Assembly: GCF_014204895.1 (NCBI RefSeq)
Contig: NZ_JACHMF010000001.1
Span: 7,874,001 to 7,938,000 of the forward strand
Source: Paractinoplanes abujensis
Lineage (GTDB): Bacteria > Actinomycetota > Actinomycetes > Mycobacteriales > Micromonosporaceae
Direction of reading: 5' to 3'
Length of the DNA stretch: 64,000 nucleotides
Every line of letters starts with the position of its first letter. The stretch's first letter is position 1. This document shows positions 8,711 to 16,865 of this stretch, one piece after another. The notes beneath the pieces were generated by a model, which saw only the letters and a list, made by a program, of their open reading frames with translations, ran no database searches and was not told where the DNA came from. The translations under genes were made by a program, and so were the position numbers.

Positions 8711-9178
8711 TCAGGCAGGCTCCACCAACTCCACCAGAACGCCCCCGGCATCCTTCGGGTGCACGAAGTTGATCCGCGACCCGGCCGTGCCGCGGCGCGG
8801 GGTGTCGTAGAGCAGACGCAGCCCCCGTGCCCGCAGCGCCGCTGACGTGGCCTCGACATCGGCCACTGTGTAGGCCAGCTGCTGCAGCCCGGGGCCGCTG
8901 CGGTCCAGGAACTTGGCGATTGCCGAGTCGGGCCGGGCCGGGGCCAGCAACTGGAGGCGGGGACCGGCGCCGTCACCGACCGCGAGCATCGCTTCCCGTA
9001 CGCCTTGCTCCTCGTTCGTCTCCTCGTGCACGCACCGCATGCCGAAGGTCTCGGCGTAGAAGCGCACCGCCTCGTCAAGATCGGGAACGGCGATCCCCAC
9101 GTGATCGATCCGCAGAGGCGCGACCTCGCCGAATGTGACATTCTCAGACTCGGCGGCGCTAGGTGAAGGCTGGGTCAT
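8711..9178 (-). CDS. mce: Methylmalonyl-CoA epimerase
   Basis: A 155-residue VOC/glyoxalase-fold protein that interconverts (2R)- and (2S)-methylmalonyl-CoA. Metal-site candidates are His26 (RIDHVGIAV), Gln76 (RLQLLAP) and Glu150 (VELVEP). The position usually occupied by a second His (HHIA) reads QQLA at 99-102. The ATG at 9178 is chosen because the family motif starts just after it; longer in-frame starts would add an unconserved leader. It is divergent from the thiolase, sharing a 92-bp promoter region that holds a near-perfect palindrome, and lies near MeaB and isobutyryl-CoA mutase, all in propionyl/butyryl-CoA metabolism. Confidence 0.88.
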   Translation of the reverse strand: MTQPSPSAAESENVTFGEVAPLRIDHVGIAVPDLDEAVRFYAETFGMRCVHEETNEEQGVREAMLAVGDGAGPRLQLLAPARPDSAIAKFLDRSGPGLQQLAYTVADVEATSAALRARGLRLLYDTPRRGTAGSRINFVHPKDAGGVLVELVEPA

Positions 9179-9189
9179 CCTATTAGTCT

Positions 9190-9211
9190 GGCCTAAACGG
9201 CCGTTAAGGCC
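9190..9211. promoter_or_regulatory. 22-bp near-perfect palindromic operator in the mce/thiolase divergent promoter
   Basis: Arms GGCCTAAACGG (9190-9200) and CCGTTAAGGCC (9201-9211) are reverse complements with a single mismatch. The core fits CCTnAnCGnnCGTTnAGG, which recurs upstream of icmA at 14025-14042. Size and symmetry suit a TetR-family dimer site. The inner TaAA-N6-TTAA resembles, from memory, the GTTAA-N6-TTAAC box of AccR, the short-chain acyl-CoA repressor of Streptomyces avermitilis. It would control both divergent genes. Confidence 0.65.
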
Positions 9212-9269
9212 AACCGGGAGTCCCCCCTCAAGATTCCCCTGAGTCCGCCCGGCAGATCGGAATCCAACC

Positions 9270-10454
9270 GTGACCAGCTCGGTGATCGTGAGCGGCGCCC
9301 GTACCCCGATGGGCCGCCTGCTCGGCAACCTCAAGAACGTGCCGGCCACGACGCTCGGCGGCTATGCCATCGAGGCCGCTCTCGCGCGCGGCGGCGTCCG
9401 CCCCGACCAGGTGCAATACGTCATCATGGGCCAGGTCCTGCAGGCCGGCGCCGGGCAGATCACGGCGCGGCAGGCCGCGGTGGCCGCCGGCATCCCGATG
9501 AGCACCCCGGCCCTGACCGTCAATAAGGTGTGCCTCTCCGGGCTCGACGCGATCGCGCTGGCCGACCAGCTCATCCGCTGCGGCGAGTTCGACGTGGTCG
9601 TGGCGGGCGGCATGGAGTCGATGACCAACGCGCCGCACCTGCTGATGACCCAGCGCCAAGGCGTCAAGTTCGGCGACGTGCTGGTGCGCGACCACACGGC
9701 GTACGACGGGCTGATCGACCCGTGGGACGGCACCTCGATGGGGGAGTCCACCGAGCGCAGCGGCGTGCACCTGGGCATCACCCGGGCCGAGCAGGACGCG
9801 TTCGCGGCCCAGAGCCACCGGCGGGCCGCCGCCGCGCAGCGTGAGGGCCGGTTCGCCGAGGAGATCGTGCCGATCAAGTCGGGCCAGCGCGAGGAGGACC
9901 CGGTCGTCGACGTCGACGAGGGCGTCCGGCCCGACGCCACGGCCGAGTCGCTGTCCAAGCTGCGCCCCGCGTTCACCCCCGGCGGCACGATCACCGCGGG
10001 CAGCTCGTCGCCCATCTCGGACGGTGCGGCCGCGGTCGTGGTGATGAACAAGGCCAAGGCCGAGGCGCTCGGGCTGCGCTGGCTGGCCGAGATCACCGCG
10101 CACGGCAACGTGGCCGGCCCCGACAACTCGCTGCAGTCGCAGCCGGCCAACGCCATCAAACACGCGCTCGACAAGGCCGGGCTGACCGTCGACGACCTCG
10201 ACCTGATCGAGATGAACGAGGCGTTCGCCCAGGTGGTGCTGCAGTCGATGCGCGAGCTCAAGGTCGACGAGGAGATGGTGAACGTCAACGGGGGCGCCAT
10301 CGCGCTGGGCCACCCGATCGGCATGTCGGGCGCCCGGCTGGTGCTGACGCTGGCCCTCGAGCTGCGGCGCCGCGGCGGGCTGTACGGCGCGGCCGGGCTC
10401 TGCGGCGGCGGCGGTCAGGGCGACGCGCTGATCATCAAGAGTGCCGGGGCGTGA
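9270..10454 (+). CDS. Acetyl-CoA C-acyltransferase (thiolase)
   Basis: A 394-residue thiolase of standard length, condensing or cleaving acyl-CoA and acetyl-CoA. The acylated Cys lies in VNKVCLSG (C88), the conserved His in GHPIGMSG (H348) and the second Cys in LCGGGGQG (C378). The start is GTG. Its stop overlaps the meaB start (GTGA), indicating an operon. The context suggests a biosynthetic-type acetoacetyl-CoA thiolase feeding short-chain acyl-CoA pools, though degradative use cannot be excluded. Confidence 0.92.
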   Translation: MTSSVIVSGARTPMGRLLGNLKNVPATTLGGYAIEAALARGGVRPDQVQYVIMGQVLQAGAGQITARQAAVAAGIPMSTPALTVNKVCLSGLDAIALADQLIRCGEFDVVVAGGMESMTNAPHLLMTQRQGVKFGDVLVRDHTAYDGLIDPWDGTSMGESTERSGVHLGITRAEQDAFAAQSHRRAAAAQREGRFAEEIVPIKSGQREEDPVVDVDEGVRPDATAESLSKLRPAFTPGGTITAGSSSPISDGAAAVVVMNKAKAEALGLRWLAEITAHGNVAGPDNSLQSQPANAIKHALDKAGLTVDDLDLIEMNEAFAQVVLQSMRELKVDEEMVNVNGGAIALGHPIGMSGARLVLTLALELRRRGGLYGAAGLCGGGGQGDALIIKSAGA

Positions 10455-11404
10455 ACCGGCGGCACGACGTGCCCGCGCTGGTGGCCAAAGCGCGAGACGG
10501 TGACGTGCGGTCGGTGGCCCGGCTGATCAGCCTGGTCGAGAACGGCGACCCCGCGCTGCCCGAGGTGGCTGCGGCCCTCGCCCCGTACGCGGGAAGGGCG
10601 CAAGTGGTCGGCCTGACCGGTTCACCCGGCGTCGGCAAGTCGACGACCACCAACGAGCTCGTGCGATCGCTGCGCGCCCGGGGCCGGCGGGTCGGCGTGC
10701 TCGCGGTCGACCCGTCCAGTCCGTTCAGCGGCGGCGCGATCCTGGGCGACCGGATCCGCATGCAGGACCACACCACCGACCCGGGCGTCTACATCCGGTC
10801 CATGTCGAGCCGCGGGCAGCTGGGCGGGCTCGCGGCGGCCACGCCGCAGGCCGTACGGGTGCTGGAAGGGGCCGGCTGCGACGTGATCCTGGTCGAGACC
10901 GTCGGCGTCGGACAGGCCGAGGTCGAGATCGCCTCGCTCGCCGACACGACGCTGGTGCTGCTCGCGCCGGGCATGGGCGACGCGATCCAGGCGGTCAAGG
11001 CGGGTGTGCTCGAAGTGGCCGACGTCTTCGTGATCAACAAGGCCGACCGTCCCGGCGCCGACGCCACCTACCGCGACATCCAGGGCATGCTCGGGCTGGG
11101 GGAGCGGGCCCCCGGCGACTGGCGGCCGCTGGTCGTGCGGGCCACCGCGGTCAAGGCCGAGGGCATCGACGACATCACGGGCGCGATCGACAAGCACCAC
11201 GACTGGCTCGAACGGACCGGCGCCCTGGTCACCCGCCGCGAGCGCCGGGCCGCGGTCGAGATCGAGGCGATCGCGCTCGGCGTGCTGCGGGCCCGCATCG
11301 GTGACCTGCGGCAGGGGACGGCGCTGGGCGCGCTCGCGGCCGCGGTCGCGTCCGGGGAGGCCGACCCTTATGCGGCCGCCGACGAGCTGATCAAAGGCCT
11401 CTAA
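10451..11404 (+). CDS. meaB: MeaB/ArgK family GTPase chaperone of B12-dependent acyl-CoA mutase
   Basis: A 317-residue G3E-family GTPase that protects and reloads adenosylcobalamin mutases. P-loop GSPGVGKST is at 57-65. Also visible are the Walker-B-like switch residues [10 protein letters not shown] and the NKAD guanine-specificity motif (VINKADR). It starts at a GTG inside the thiolase stop. The likely client is the isobutyryl-CoA mutase encoded at 14064, or a methylmalonyl-CoA mutase outside the window. Its last four bases overlap the convergent PadR gene. Confidence 0.92.
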   Translation: MNRRHDVPALVAKARDGDVRSVARLISLVENGDPALPEVAAALAPYAGRAQVVGLTGSPGVGKSTTTNELVRSLRARGRRVGVLAVDPSSPFSGGAILGDRIRMQDHTTDPGVYIRSMSSRGQLGGLAAATPQAVRVLEGAGCDVILVETVGVGQAEVEIASLADTTLVLLAPGMGDAIQAVKAGVLEVADVFVINKADRPGADATYRDIQGMLGLGERAPGDWRPLVVRATAVKAEGIDDITGAIDKHHDWLERTGALVTRRERRAAVEIEAIALGVLRARIGDLRQGTALGALAAAVASGEADPYAAADELIKGL

Positions 11405-11994
11405 CCGAACTCCTGCAGCGTGTCCTGGATCAGTTGCAGATCCCAGGCCAGCGTGCCGTCACTCAGATCGGCCACGACCCCGCGCAGCCAGGCGATCTCG
11501 GCCGTGAGCAGGGCCGCACGGTATTCGTCCTCGATCAGGAAGAGCCGGGGCAGGCCCGGTGGCGCGGCCGCGCGGATGGCGGCGACCTTCGCCTCCAGCG
11601 TCTCGACGCGCTGCGCGAGCAGATCCCGTACGTGGTGGGGTTCCAGCACGGCGATGAAGGCGAGCGCGGCCGGGAACTCGGGGAACTCGCGGGCCGGGGC
11701 CGGCAGCGCGTCGGCCAGCCAGCGCCGCATCGTGGCCGCGCCCTCGTCGGTGATCTCGTAGACCGTGCGCTCGGGGCGACCGGCCTCGCGCGCGGTGCCG
11801 GCCGGGCGGGCCAGGCCGTCCCTGACGAGCCGGTCCAGCGCCTGGTAGACGCTGTTGCGCTGGGCCACGTTGACCAGCTGGTCCTGGCCTCTCTCTTTGA
11901 TCATCTGCTGCATCCGGTACGGGTGCATGGGCGCCTCGGTGAGCAGCGCCAGCAGCAGCATGCCGAGCGTCGATCGGCGCGGTTCGGTGGCCAC
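11401..11994 (-). CDS. PadR family transcriptional regulator
   Basis: A 197-residue protein with the PadR winged-helix domain at the N-terminus (LLALLTEAPMHPYRM; YQALDRLVRDGLA; VYEITDEGAATM) and a C-terminal Vir/PadR-C helical dimerisation region. It is divergent from a flavin monooxygenase across 53 bp containing a perfect inverted repeat. The simplest reading is that it represses itself and the monooxygenase and is released by the enzyme's substrate or a related phenolic or drug. Confidence 0.88.
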   Translation of the reverse strand: MATEPRRSTLGMLLLALLTEAPMHPYRMQQMIKERGQDQLVNVAQRNSVYQALDRLVRDGLARPAGTAREAGRPERTVYEITDEGAATMRRWLADALPAPAREFPEFPAALAFIAVLEPHHVRDLLAQRVETLEAKVAAIRAAAPPGLPRLFLIEDEYRAALLTAEIAWLRGVVADLSDGTLAWDLQLIQDTLQEFG

Positions 11995-12037
11995 CGATCA
12001 AGCCTAGAGGGTTGACGCGTAGTAGTCATGAGATGGA

Positions 12038-12054
12038 TAGTCATTTTATGACTA
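12038..12054. promoter_or_regulatory. PadR-type operator overlapping the monooxygenase start codon
   Basis: A perfect inverted repeat TAGTCAT-N3-ATGACTA whose right arm begins with the ATG (12048) of the monooxygenase. An extra direct copy of TAGTCAT lies at 12023-12029. Three half-sites between divergent padR-like and monooxygenase genes strongly suggest the PadR binding region, although the classical PadR box (ATGT-N8-ACAT) differs. Confidence 0.65.
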
Positions 12055-13229
12055 ACCCAGTTGCCCTGATCGCCGGCGGGGGCATCGCCGGCACCGTCGC
12101 CGCGCTCGCCCTGCACCGGGCCGGCTGGGCGCCCCGCGTCTTCGAGGCCCGCGCCGCGGACGCCGACGAGCGGGGCGCGTTCCTGACCGTGGCCGTCAAC
12201 GGCCTGACCGCCCTGCGGGCCCTCGACCTCGACCCGTCCGCGGTGCTCGCCGCGGGCTTCCCGACCCCCGCGCTGACCATGACCAACGGCGCCGGCCGCC
12301 ACCTCGGCGTGCTCCCGCTCGGTGGCCCCGCGCCCGACGGCACGACCACCACCACGATCCGGCGGGCCGACCTCTACGCGGCGCTGCGCGCGGCGGCGCA
12401 AGCGCGGGGCATTCCCCTCTCGTACGGCAAAGCTCTGCGCGACTTCACCGAAGGGCCGGGCGGGGTGAGCGTCACGCTGGCCGACGGCTCCACCGCGCAA
12501 GGTTCGCTGCTGGTGGGGGCGGACGGCATTCGATCCCGGACGCGGGAACTGCTCGACCCCGACGGCCCGGCCCCGGACTACCTGGGGCTGCTCAACGCGG
12601 GCGGGTTCACGTCCGGCCCCGTCGACGGGGTCACCCCGGAGCCGGGCATGGTCTACATGGCCTTCGGGCGGCGGGCCTTCTTCGGCTGGACCGCCGCGCC
12701 GGACGGCTCGGTGTGGTGGTTCGCCAACCCGCCCAGCAAGCAGCCGGTGCGGCCCGGGGACTTCACGTCCGCGTCGTGGCGGGACCACCTGCTGGGGCTG
12801 TTCGCCGACGACGCCTTCCCGGCCGCGGCGATCATCCGGGCCACGCCCGACGTGCTGGGGCCGTGGAACACCGACGACCTTCCCCGCGTACGGGTGTGGC
12901 ACTCCCGTCGAGCCGTCCTGATCGGCGACGCGGCGCACGCGGTCGCGCCCTCGTCCGGGCAGGGCGCGTCGATGGCCTTCGAGGACGCGGTCACGCTGGG
13001 GCTGTGCCTGCCGGCCGGCTCGTCAGTCGCCGAGGGGCTGGCCGACTACGAGCAACGCCGCCGGCGCCGGGTCGAGCGCGTGGTGGCCGTCGGGCGGCGC
13101 AACGGCAGCGGTAAGACCGCCGGGCCGGTCGGCGCGGCGATTCGGGACGCCATGTTCCCACTCGTCATGAAGATCCTCTATCGCCGCGGCAACCCGCAGG
13201 CGTGGATCCTCGACCACCGGGTGGCTTGA
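12048..13229 (+). CDS. FAD-dependent aromatic-type monooxygenase
   Basis: A 393-residue single-component flavoprotein monooxygenase. The N-terminal dinucleotide-binding motif GGGIAG (about 9-14) is followed by an acidic strand end (VFEARA), then a substrate region, then the second FAD motif IGDAAHAVAPSSGQG. Family members hydroxylate aromatic substrates or inactivate drugs such as tetracycline or rifampicin using NAD(P)H and O2. The ATG at 12048 is preferred; upstream codons lie in the operator. Divergent PadR control suggests a xenobiotic- or phenolic-inducible enzyme. Confidence 0.88.
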   Translation: MTNPVALIAGGGIAGTVAALALHRAGWAPRVFEARAADADERGAFLTVAVNGLTALRALDLDPSAVLAAGFPTPALTMTNGAGRHLGVLPLGGPAPDGTTTTTIRRADLYAALRAAAQARGIPLSYGKALRDFTEGPGGVSVTLADGSTAQGSLLVGADGIRSRTRELLDPDGPAPDYLGLLNAGGFTSGPVDGVTPEPGMVYMAFGRRAFFGWTAAPDGSVWWFANPPSKQPVRPGDFTSASWRDHLLGLFADDAFPAAAIIRATPDVLGPWNTDDLPRVRVWHSRRAVLIGDAAHAVAPSSGQGASMAFEDAVTLGLCLPAGSSVAEGLADYEQRRRRRVERVVAVGRRNGSGKTAGPVGAAIRDAMFPLVMKILYRRGNPQAWILDHRVA

Positions 13230-13352
13230 GAGTTTTTCGGTCACTTTCCGTGAGCATTCGGGTGACGCGCCTACCCTCGTTGACCCGATCGGCAACCCTC
13301 TCGCAACGCCCTAAGCTGGGACTACGCCATCGTCATGAGAGGAGGGGACGTC

Positions 13353-13826
13353 ATGGTCAACCCGGTTACGTTCCCCCAGGCGGCCGGCACCACGGCCACC
13401 TATCTTCACCCTCTGTTGCAGTCGGCGGCGCTGCAGTCGACAGTCCTCGCGGCCGCGGCCAAGCCTTCCGAGGCCGCCCCGAACGTGACGCAGGTGCGCC
13501 AGCCCGCCGTGCCCGCGGTGACTGCCGTGCAGCCGACCGCCGCCTACGCCGAGAACCTCGCCCGCGATGCGGCCACCGCGGTCCGCACGGCCACCGTCAC
13601 CGCCAAGACCACCCGCCGCCTCGAGCAGACCGCCGAGGACGACGCGTTCGCCGAACTGGCCCGCCAGGCCTCCCTCGACCGCGCCTCGTCGCAGGTGGGC
13701 ATGCTGCTGACCCGGGCCGCGGCCGAGCGGCGGGTCGCCGTCACCTCGGGTCTGCCGGCGGCACGGCTGGCTCAGCTCGACACCACCACGTCGCGGCTCT
13801 ACCACGCGCTGGACGTCCTGGTCTGA
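13353..13826 (+). CDS. Unrecognised Ala/Thr-rich protein, 157 residues
   Basis: I do not recognise the family. The ATG at 13353 has a strong AGGAGGGG site about six bases upstream. Codon usage is like its neighbours. There is no signal peptide, membrane helix or cysteine. The N-terminal half is Pro/Ala/Thr-rich (AVPAVTAVQPTAAYAE); residues from about 70 onward are predicted-looking helices rich in Ala, Arg, Glu and Thr (TAVRTATVTAKTTRRLEQ; LARQASLDRASSQVGMLL), suggestive of a helical bundle. It is monocistronic, followed by a strong terminator. Confidence 0.65.
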   Translation: MVNPVTFPQAAGTTATYLHPLLQSAALQSTVLAAAAKPSEAAPNVTQVRQPAVPAVTAVQPTAAYAENLARDAATAVRTATVTAKTTRRLEQTAEDDAFAELARQASLDRASSQVGMLLTRAAAERRVAVTSGLPAARLAQLDTTTSRLYHALDVLV

Positions 13827-13842
13827 GATCCACCCGAAGCGC

Positions 13843-13882
13843 GCGACGCCCACACCTTGTCCTGTCACGGTGTGGGCGTCGC
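13843..13882 (+). terminator. Strong GC-rich terminator hairpin after the 157-residue gene
   Basis: A perfect 14-bp stem: left arm GCGACGCCCACACC (13843-13856), 12-base loop, right arm GGTGTGGGCGTCGC (13869-13882). It lies 17 bases after the stop and insulates icmA from upstream transcription. A pyrimidine-rich stretch follows but there is no long U-run. Confidence 0.8.
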
Positions 13883-14024
13883 CGTGTCTTCGACACCGGA
13901 ACCACCCACCACGGCCGGAGCCCGCGCAACGGCCCGGACCACCCACTGGCTCGCGAGGCGGGCCCCGGACGGCCCTGGTGCTTCTGTGGGCGGCCAGGAC
14001 GCGTACGGGATCAGTCTCTTTTGA

Positions 14025-14042
14025 CCTTAGCGATCGTTCAGG
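14025..14042. promoter_or_regulatory. Second copy of the acyl-CoA-gene palindrome, upstream of icmA
   Basis: The sequence CCTTAGCGATCGTTCAGG is palindromic with two mismatches. It agrees with the mce/thiolase site CCTAAACGGCCGTTAAGG at every position of CCTnAnCGnnCGTTnAGG. It ends 21 bases before the preferred icmA ATG, as expected for a repressor site overlapping the promoter or transcript start. Shared use at two loci of the same pathway is the main support. Confidence 0.62.
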
Positions 14043-14063
14043 AATAGCCCTAGGATGACATCC

Positions 14064-15737
14064 ATGGATGCTGCCGACATCGCCGCGGGGCGGGAGCGCT
14101 GGCAGCGGCGCTACGACGCCGCGCGCAAGCGGGACGCTGACTTCACGACGCTCTCCGGCGCCACGGTCGAGCCGGTCTACGGGCCACCGCCGGAGGCGGG
14201 CTATCCGGGGTTCGAGCGCATCGGCTGGCCGGGCGAGTTCCCCTACACGCGGGGGCTCTACCCGACGGGCTATCGCGGGCGCACCTGGACGATCCGGCAG
14301 TTCGCCGGGTTCGGTAACGCGCGCCAGACCAACGAGCGCTACAAGATGATCCTGGCCGCCGGCGGCGGTGGGCTCAGCGTCGCGTTCGACATGCCGACGC
14401 TGATGGGCCGCGACTCCGACGATCAGCAGTCGGCGGGCGAGGTCGGCCACTGCGGCGTCGCGATCGACTCCGCGGCCGACATGGACGTGCTCTTCGACGG
14501 CATCGACCTCGAGCAGACCACGACCAGCATGACGATCTCGGGCCCGGCCGTGCCGATCTTCTGCATGTATCTGGTGGCCGCCGAACGGCAAGGCGCCGAC
14601 CTGCACAAGCTCGACGGCACGCTGCAGACCGACATCTTCAAGGAATACATCGCGCAGAAGGAATGGCTCTTCCAGCCCGAGCCGCACCTGCGTTTGATCG
14701 GCGACCTCATGGAGTACTGCGCGGCCGAGATCCCGCGCTACAAGCCGTTGTCGGTCAGCGGCTATCACATCCGCGAGGCCGGCTCGACGGCCGCCCAGGA
14801 ACTGGCGTACACGCTGGCCGACGGCTTCGGCTACGTCGAGCTGGGACTCAGCCGGGGGCTCGACGTCAACCAGTTCGCGCCCGGGCTCAGCTTCTTCTTC
14901 GACGCGCACATCGACTTCTTCGAGGAGATCGCCAAGTTCCGGGCCGCGCGGCGCATCTGGGCCCGCCACCTGCGCGACGACTACGGCGCCACCAGTGAGA
15001 AGGCGTTGTGGCTGAAGTTCCACACGCAGACGGCCGGCGTCTCGCTCACCGCCCAGCAGCCGGTCAACAACGTCGTCCGTACGGCGGTGGAGGCGCTCGC
15101 GGCCGTGCTGGGCGGGACGAACTCGCTGCACACCAACGCGCTCGACGAGACGCTGGCCCTGCCCACCGACGAGTCGGCCGAGATCGCCCTGCGCACCCAG
15201 CAGGTGATCATGGAGGAGACCGGCGTGGTCAACGTGGCCGACCCGCTCGGCGGCTCGTGGTATCTGGAGGAGCTGACCGACCGCATCGAGGCCGAGGCCG
15301 AAGAGATCTTCGCGCGCATCCGCGAACTGGGCGAGGACGGCAGCATCACCGCCGGCATCCTGCGCGGCATCGAGGACGGCTGGTTCACGGCCCACATCGC
15401 CGACTCGGCCTTCGTCTATCAGCAGGCCGTCGAGAAGGGCGACAAGCGGACCGTCGGCGTCAACGTGCACACCGCCACGGTGGCCAAGGAGCTCGAGATC
15501 CTGCGGGTCTCGCACGAGGTCGAGCTCGAGCAGAACCGGGCGCTCGGTTCCCGCCGGTCGGAGCGAGATCCCGTACGGGTCAAGGCCGCGCTCGACCGGA
15601 TGGTGGAGGTGACCCGCACGGGCGACAACATGATCCCGGCCATGCTGGAGGCCGCGCGGGCCGAGGCGACCCTGGGCGAGATCTGCGGGGTGCTCAAGGA
15701 CGAGTGGGGCATCTATCGGGAACCGGCGCGGTTCTAG
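14064..15737 (+). CDS. icmA: Isobutyryl-CoA mutase large subunit (B12-dependent acyl-CoA mutase family)
   Basis: A 557-residue catalytic subunit of the methylmalonyl-CoA mutase superfamily, interconverting isobutyryl-CoA and n-butyryl-CoA with a separate B12-binding small subunit. With the start at ATG 14064 the two substrate-specificity positions are Phe80 (IRQFAGFG) and Gln198 (YIAQKEWL). From memory, these are the IcmA residues and numbering, where methylmalonyl-CoA mutases have Tyr89 and Arg207. There is no B12-binding domain, as expected for the large subunit. The small subunit gene is not in the window. An ATG three codons upstream (14055) is possible. MeaB at 10451 is a likely partner, and a shared palindrome lies upstream. 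Confidence 0.88.
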   Translation: MDAADIAAGRERWQRRYDAARKRDADFTTLSGATVEPVYGPPPEAGYPGFERIGWPGEFPYTRGLYPTGYRGRTWTIRQFAGFGNARQTNERYKMILAAGGGGLSVAFDMPTLMGRDSDDQQSAGEVGHCGVAIDSAADMDVLFDGIDLEQTTTSMTISGPAVPIFCMYLVAAERQGADLHKLDGTLQTDIFKEYIAQKEWLFQPEPHLRLIGDLMEYCAAEIPRYKPLSVSGYHIREAGSTAAQELAYTLADGFGYVELGLSRGLDVNQFAPGLSFFFDAHIDFFEEIAKFRAARRIWARHLRDDYGATSEKALWLKFHTQTAGVSLTAQQPVNNVVRTAVEALAAVLGGTNSLHTNALDETLALPTDESAEIALRTQQVIMEETGVVNVADPLGGSWYLEELTDRIEAEAEEIFARIRELGEDGSITAGILRGIEDGWFTAHIADSAFVYQQAVEKGDKRTVGVNVHTATVAKELEILRVSHEVELEQNRALGSRRSERDPVRVKAALDRMVEVTRTGDNMIPAMLEAARAEATLGEICGVLKDEWGIYREPARF

Positions 15738-15902
15738 GGGCTCCGTTCCCGGCCGACCTCGATCGAATCGGACAAAAGCGTCGCCTGTCGGGCGGATCTT
15801 GCGCAACCGTCCGGCAGGGCCGAGGATCGGCGGAAACACGCCCCTGTGACGTCCGATATCGGCGCGGCGGAGCGCCTCGTCTGCGTGCGAGACTAGGTAA
15901 CC

Positions 15903-16850
15903 ATGAGCGACCCACGGACCACTCCGTCGATCTTCACCCGCGGCGCGGTCGATCTCAGCGCGCTGCGCGCCCCGGCTGCGTCCCCGGCGAAAAATCCCGC
16001 GCCCGGCAGCGCGGCCCCGCACGAGAACCACGACGGCCCGTCCGGCACCATCCCCGGCGGCCTGCCCGGCGGTGCCGGCCCCGAGACGATCATCGACGTC
16101 ACCGAGGCCAACTTCCAGACCACCGTCCTCGAACGGTCCCTGAGCACCCCCGTCATCCTCGACTTCTGGGCCGACTGGTGCGAGCCCTGCAAGCAGCTGT
16201 CGCCGATCCTCGAACGGCTGGCGCAGGCGGGCGGCGGCTCCTGGGTGCTCGGCAAAGTCGATGTGGACGCCAACCCCCGCCTGGCCCAGGCGCTGCGGGT
16301 GCAGGGCATCCCGATGGTGGTCGCGGTCGTCAACGGTCAGCTCGTCGAAGGCTTCACCGGGGTGCTGCCCGAGTCCCAGATCAAGCAGTACGTCGACGCG
16401 GTGCTCAAGGCGGGCGGCATCTCCGTCGAGCCGGACGCCGACCCGCGGCTCGACGCGGCCGACGACGCGCTGATGGGCGGCGACCTCGACGAGGCCGAGG
16501 CGGCCTACCGCAAGATCCTGGCCGAGCACCCGGCCGACGCGGCCGCCGAGTCCGGCCTGGCCCAGGTCGACCTCTACCGCCGCATCTCCGGAGCCGACGC
16601 CGCCGGCGCCATCGCGAAAGCCGACGCCGCGCCCGACGACATCGACGCGCAGCGGCTCGCCGCCGACGTCGAAGTGCTCAGCGGGGAAGCGGACAAGGCC
16701 TACGCTCGCCTCGTCGCCCTCGTCCGGCGCACCTCCGGCGACGAACGCGACGCCGTACGCAAGCACCTGCTGTCGCTGTTCAGCGTGGCCGGCCCCGACG
16801 ATCCCGCGGTGGCCGGAGCCCGACGGGCCTTGGCCAGCGCCCTCTTCTAG
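15903..16850 (+). CDS. Thioredoxin-fold protein with TPR-like C-terminus (YbbN/CnoX family)
   Basis: 315 residues. A Pro/Ala-rich, probably disordered N-terminus (about 60 residues) is followed by a thioredoxin domain with active site WCEPCK (C93, C96) and a C-terminal TPR-like helical region (ADDALMGGDLDEAEAAYRKIL). This is the YbbN/CnoX architecture, a co-chaperone or holdase that hands clients to GroEL and DnaK. The intact CxxC suggests redox activity as well, unlike E. coli CnoX which, from memory, has SxxC. The arginase-fold gene begins 15 bases after its stop, implying an operon. Confidence 0.85.
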   Translation: MSDPRTTPSIFTRGAVDLSALRAPAASPAKNPAPGSAAPHENHDGPSGTIPGGLPGGAGPETIIDVTEANFQTTVLERSLSTPVILDFWADWCEPCKQLSPILERLAQAGGGSWVLGKVDVDANPRLAQALRVQGIPMVVAVVNGQLVEGFTGVLPESQIKQYVDAVLKAGGISVEPDADPRLDAADDALMGGDLDEAEAAYRKILAEHPADAAAESGLAQVDLYRRISGADAAGAIAKADAAPDDIDAQRLAADVEVLSGEADKAYARLVALVRRTSGDERDAVRKHLLSLFSVAGPDDPAVAGARRALASALF

Positions 16851-16865
16851 CCAGGGAGCCGCTCC

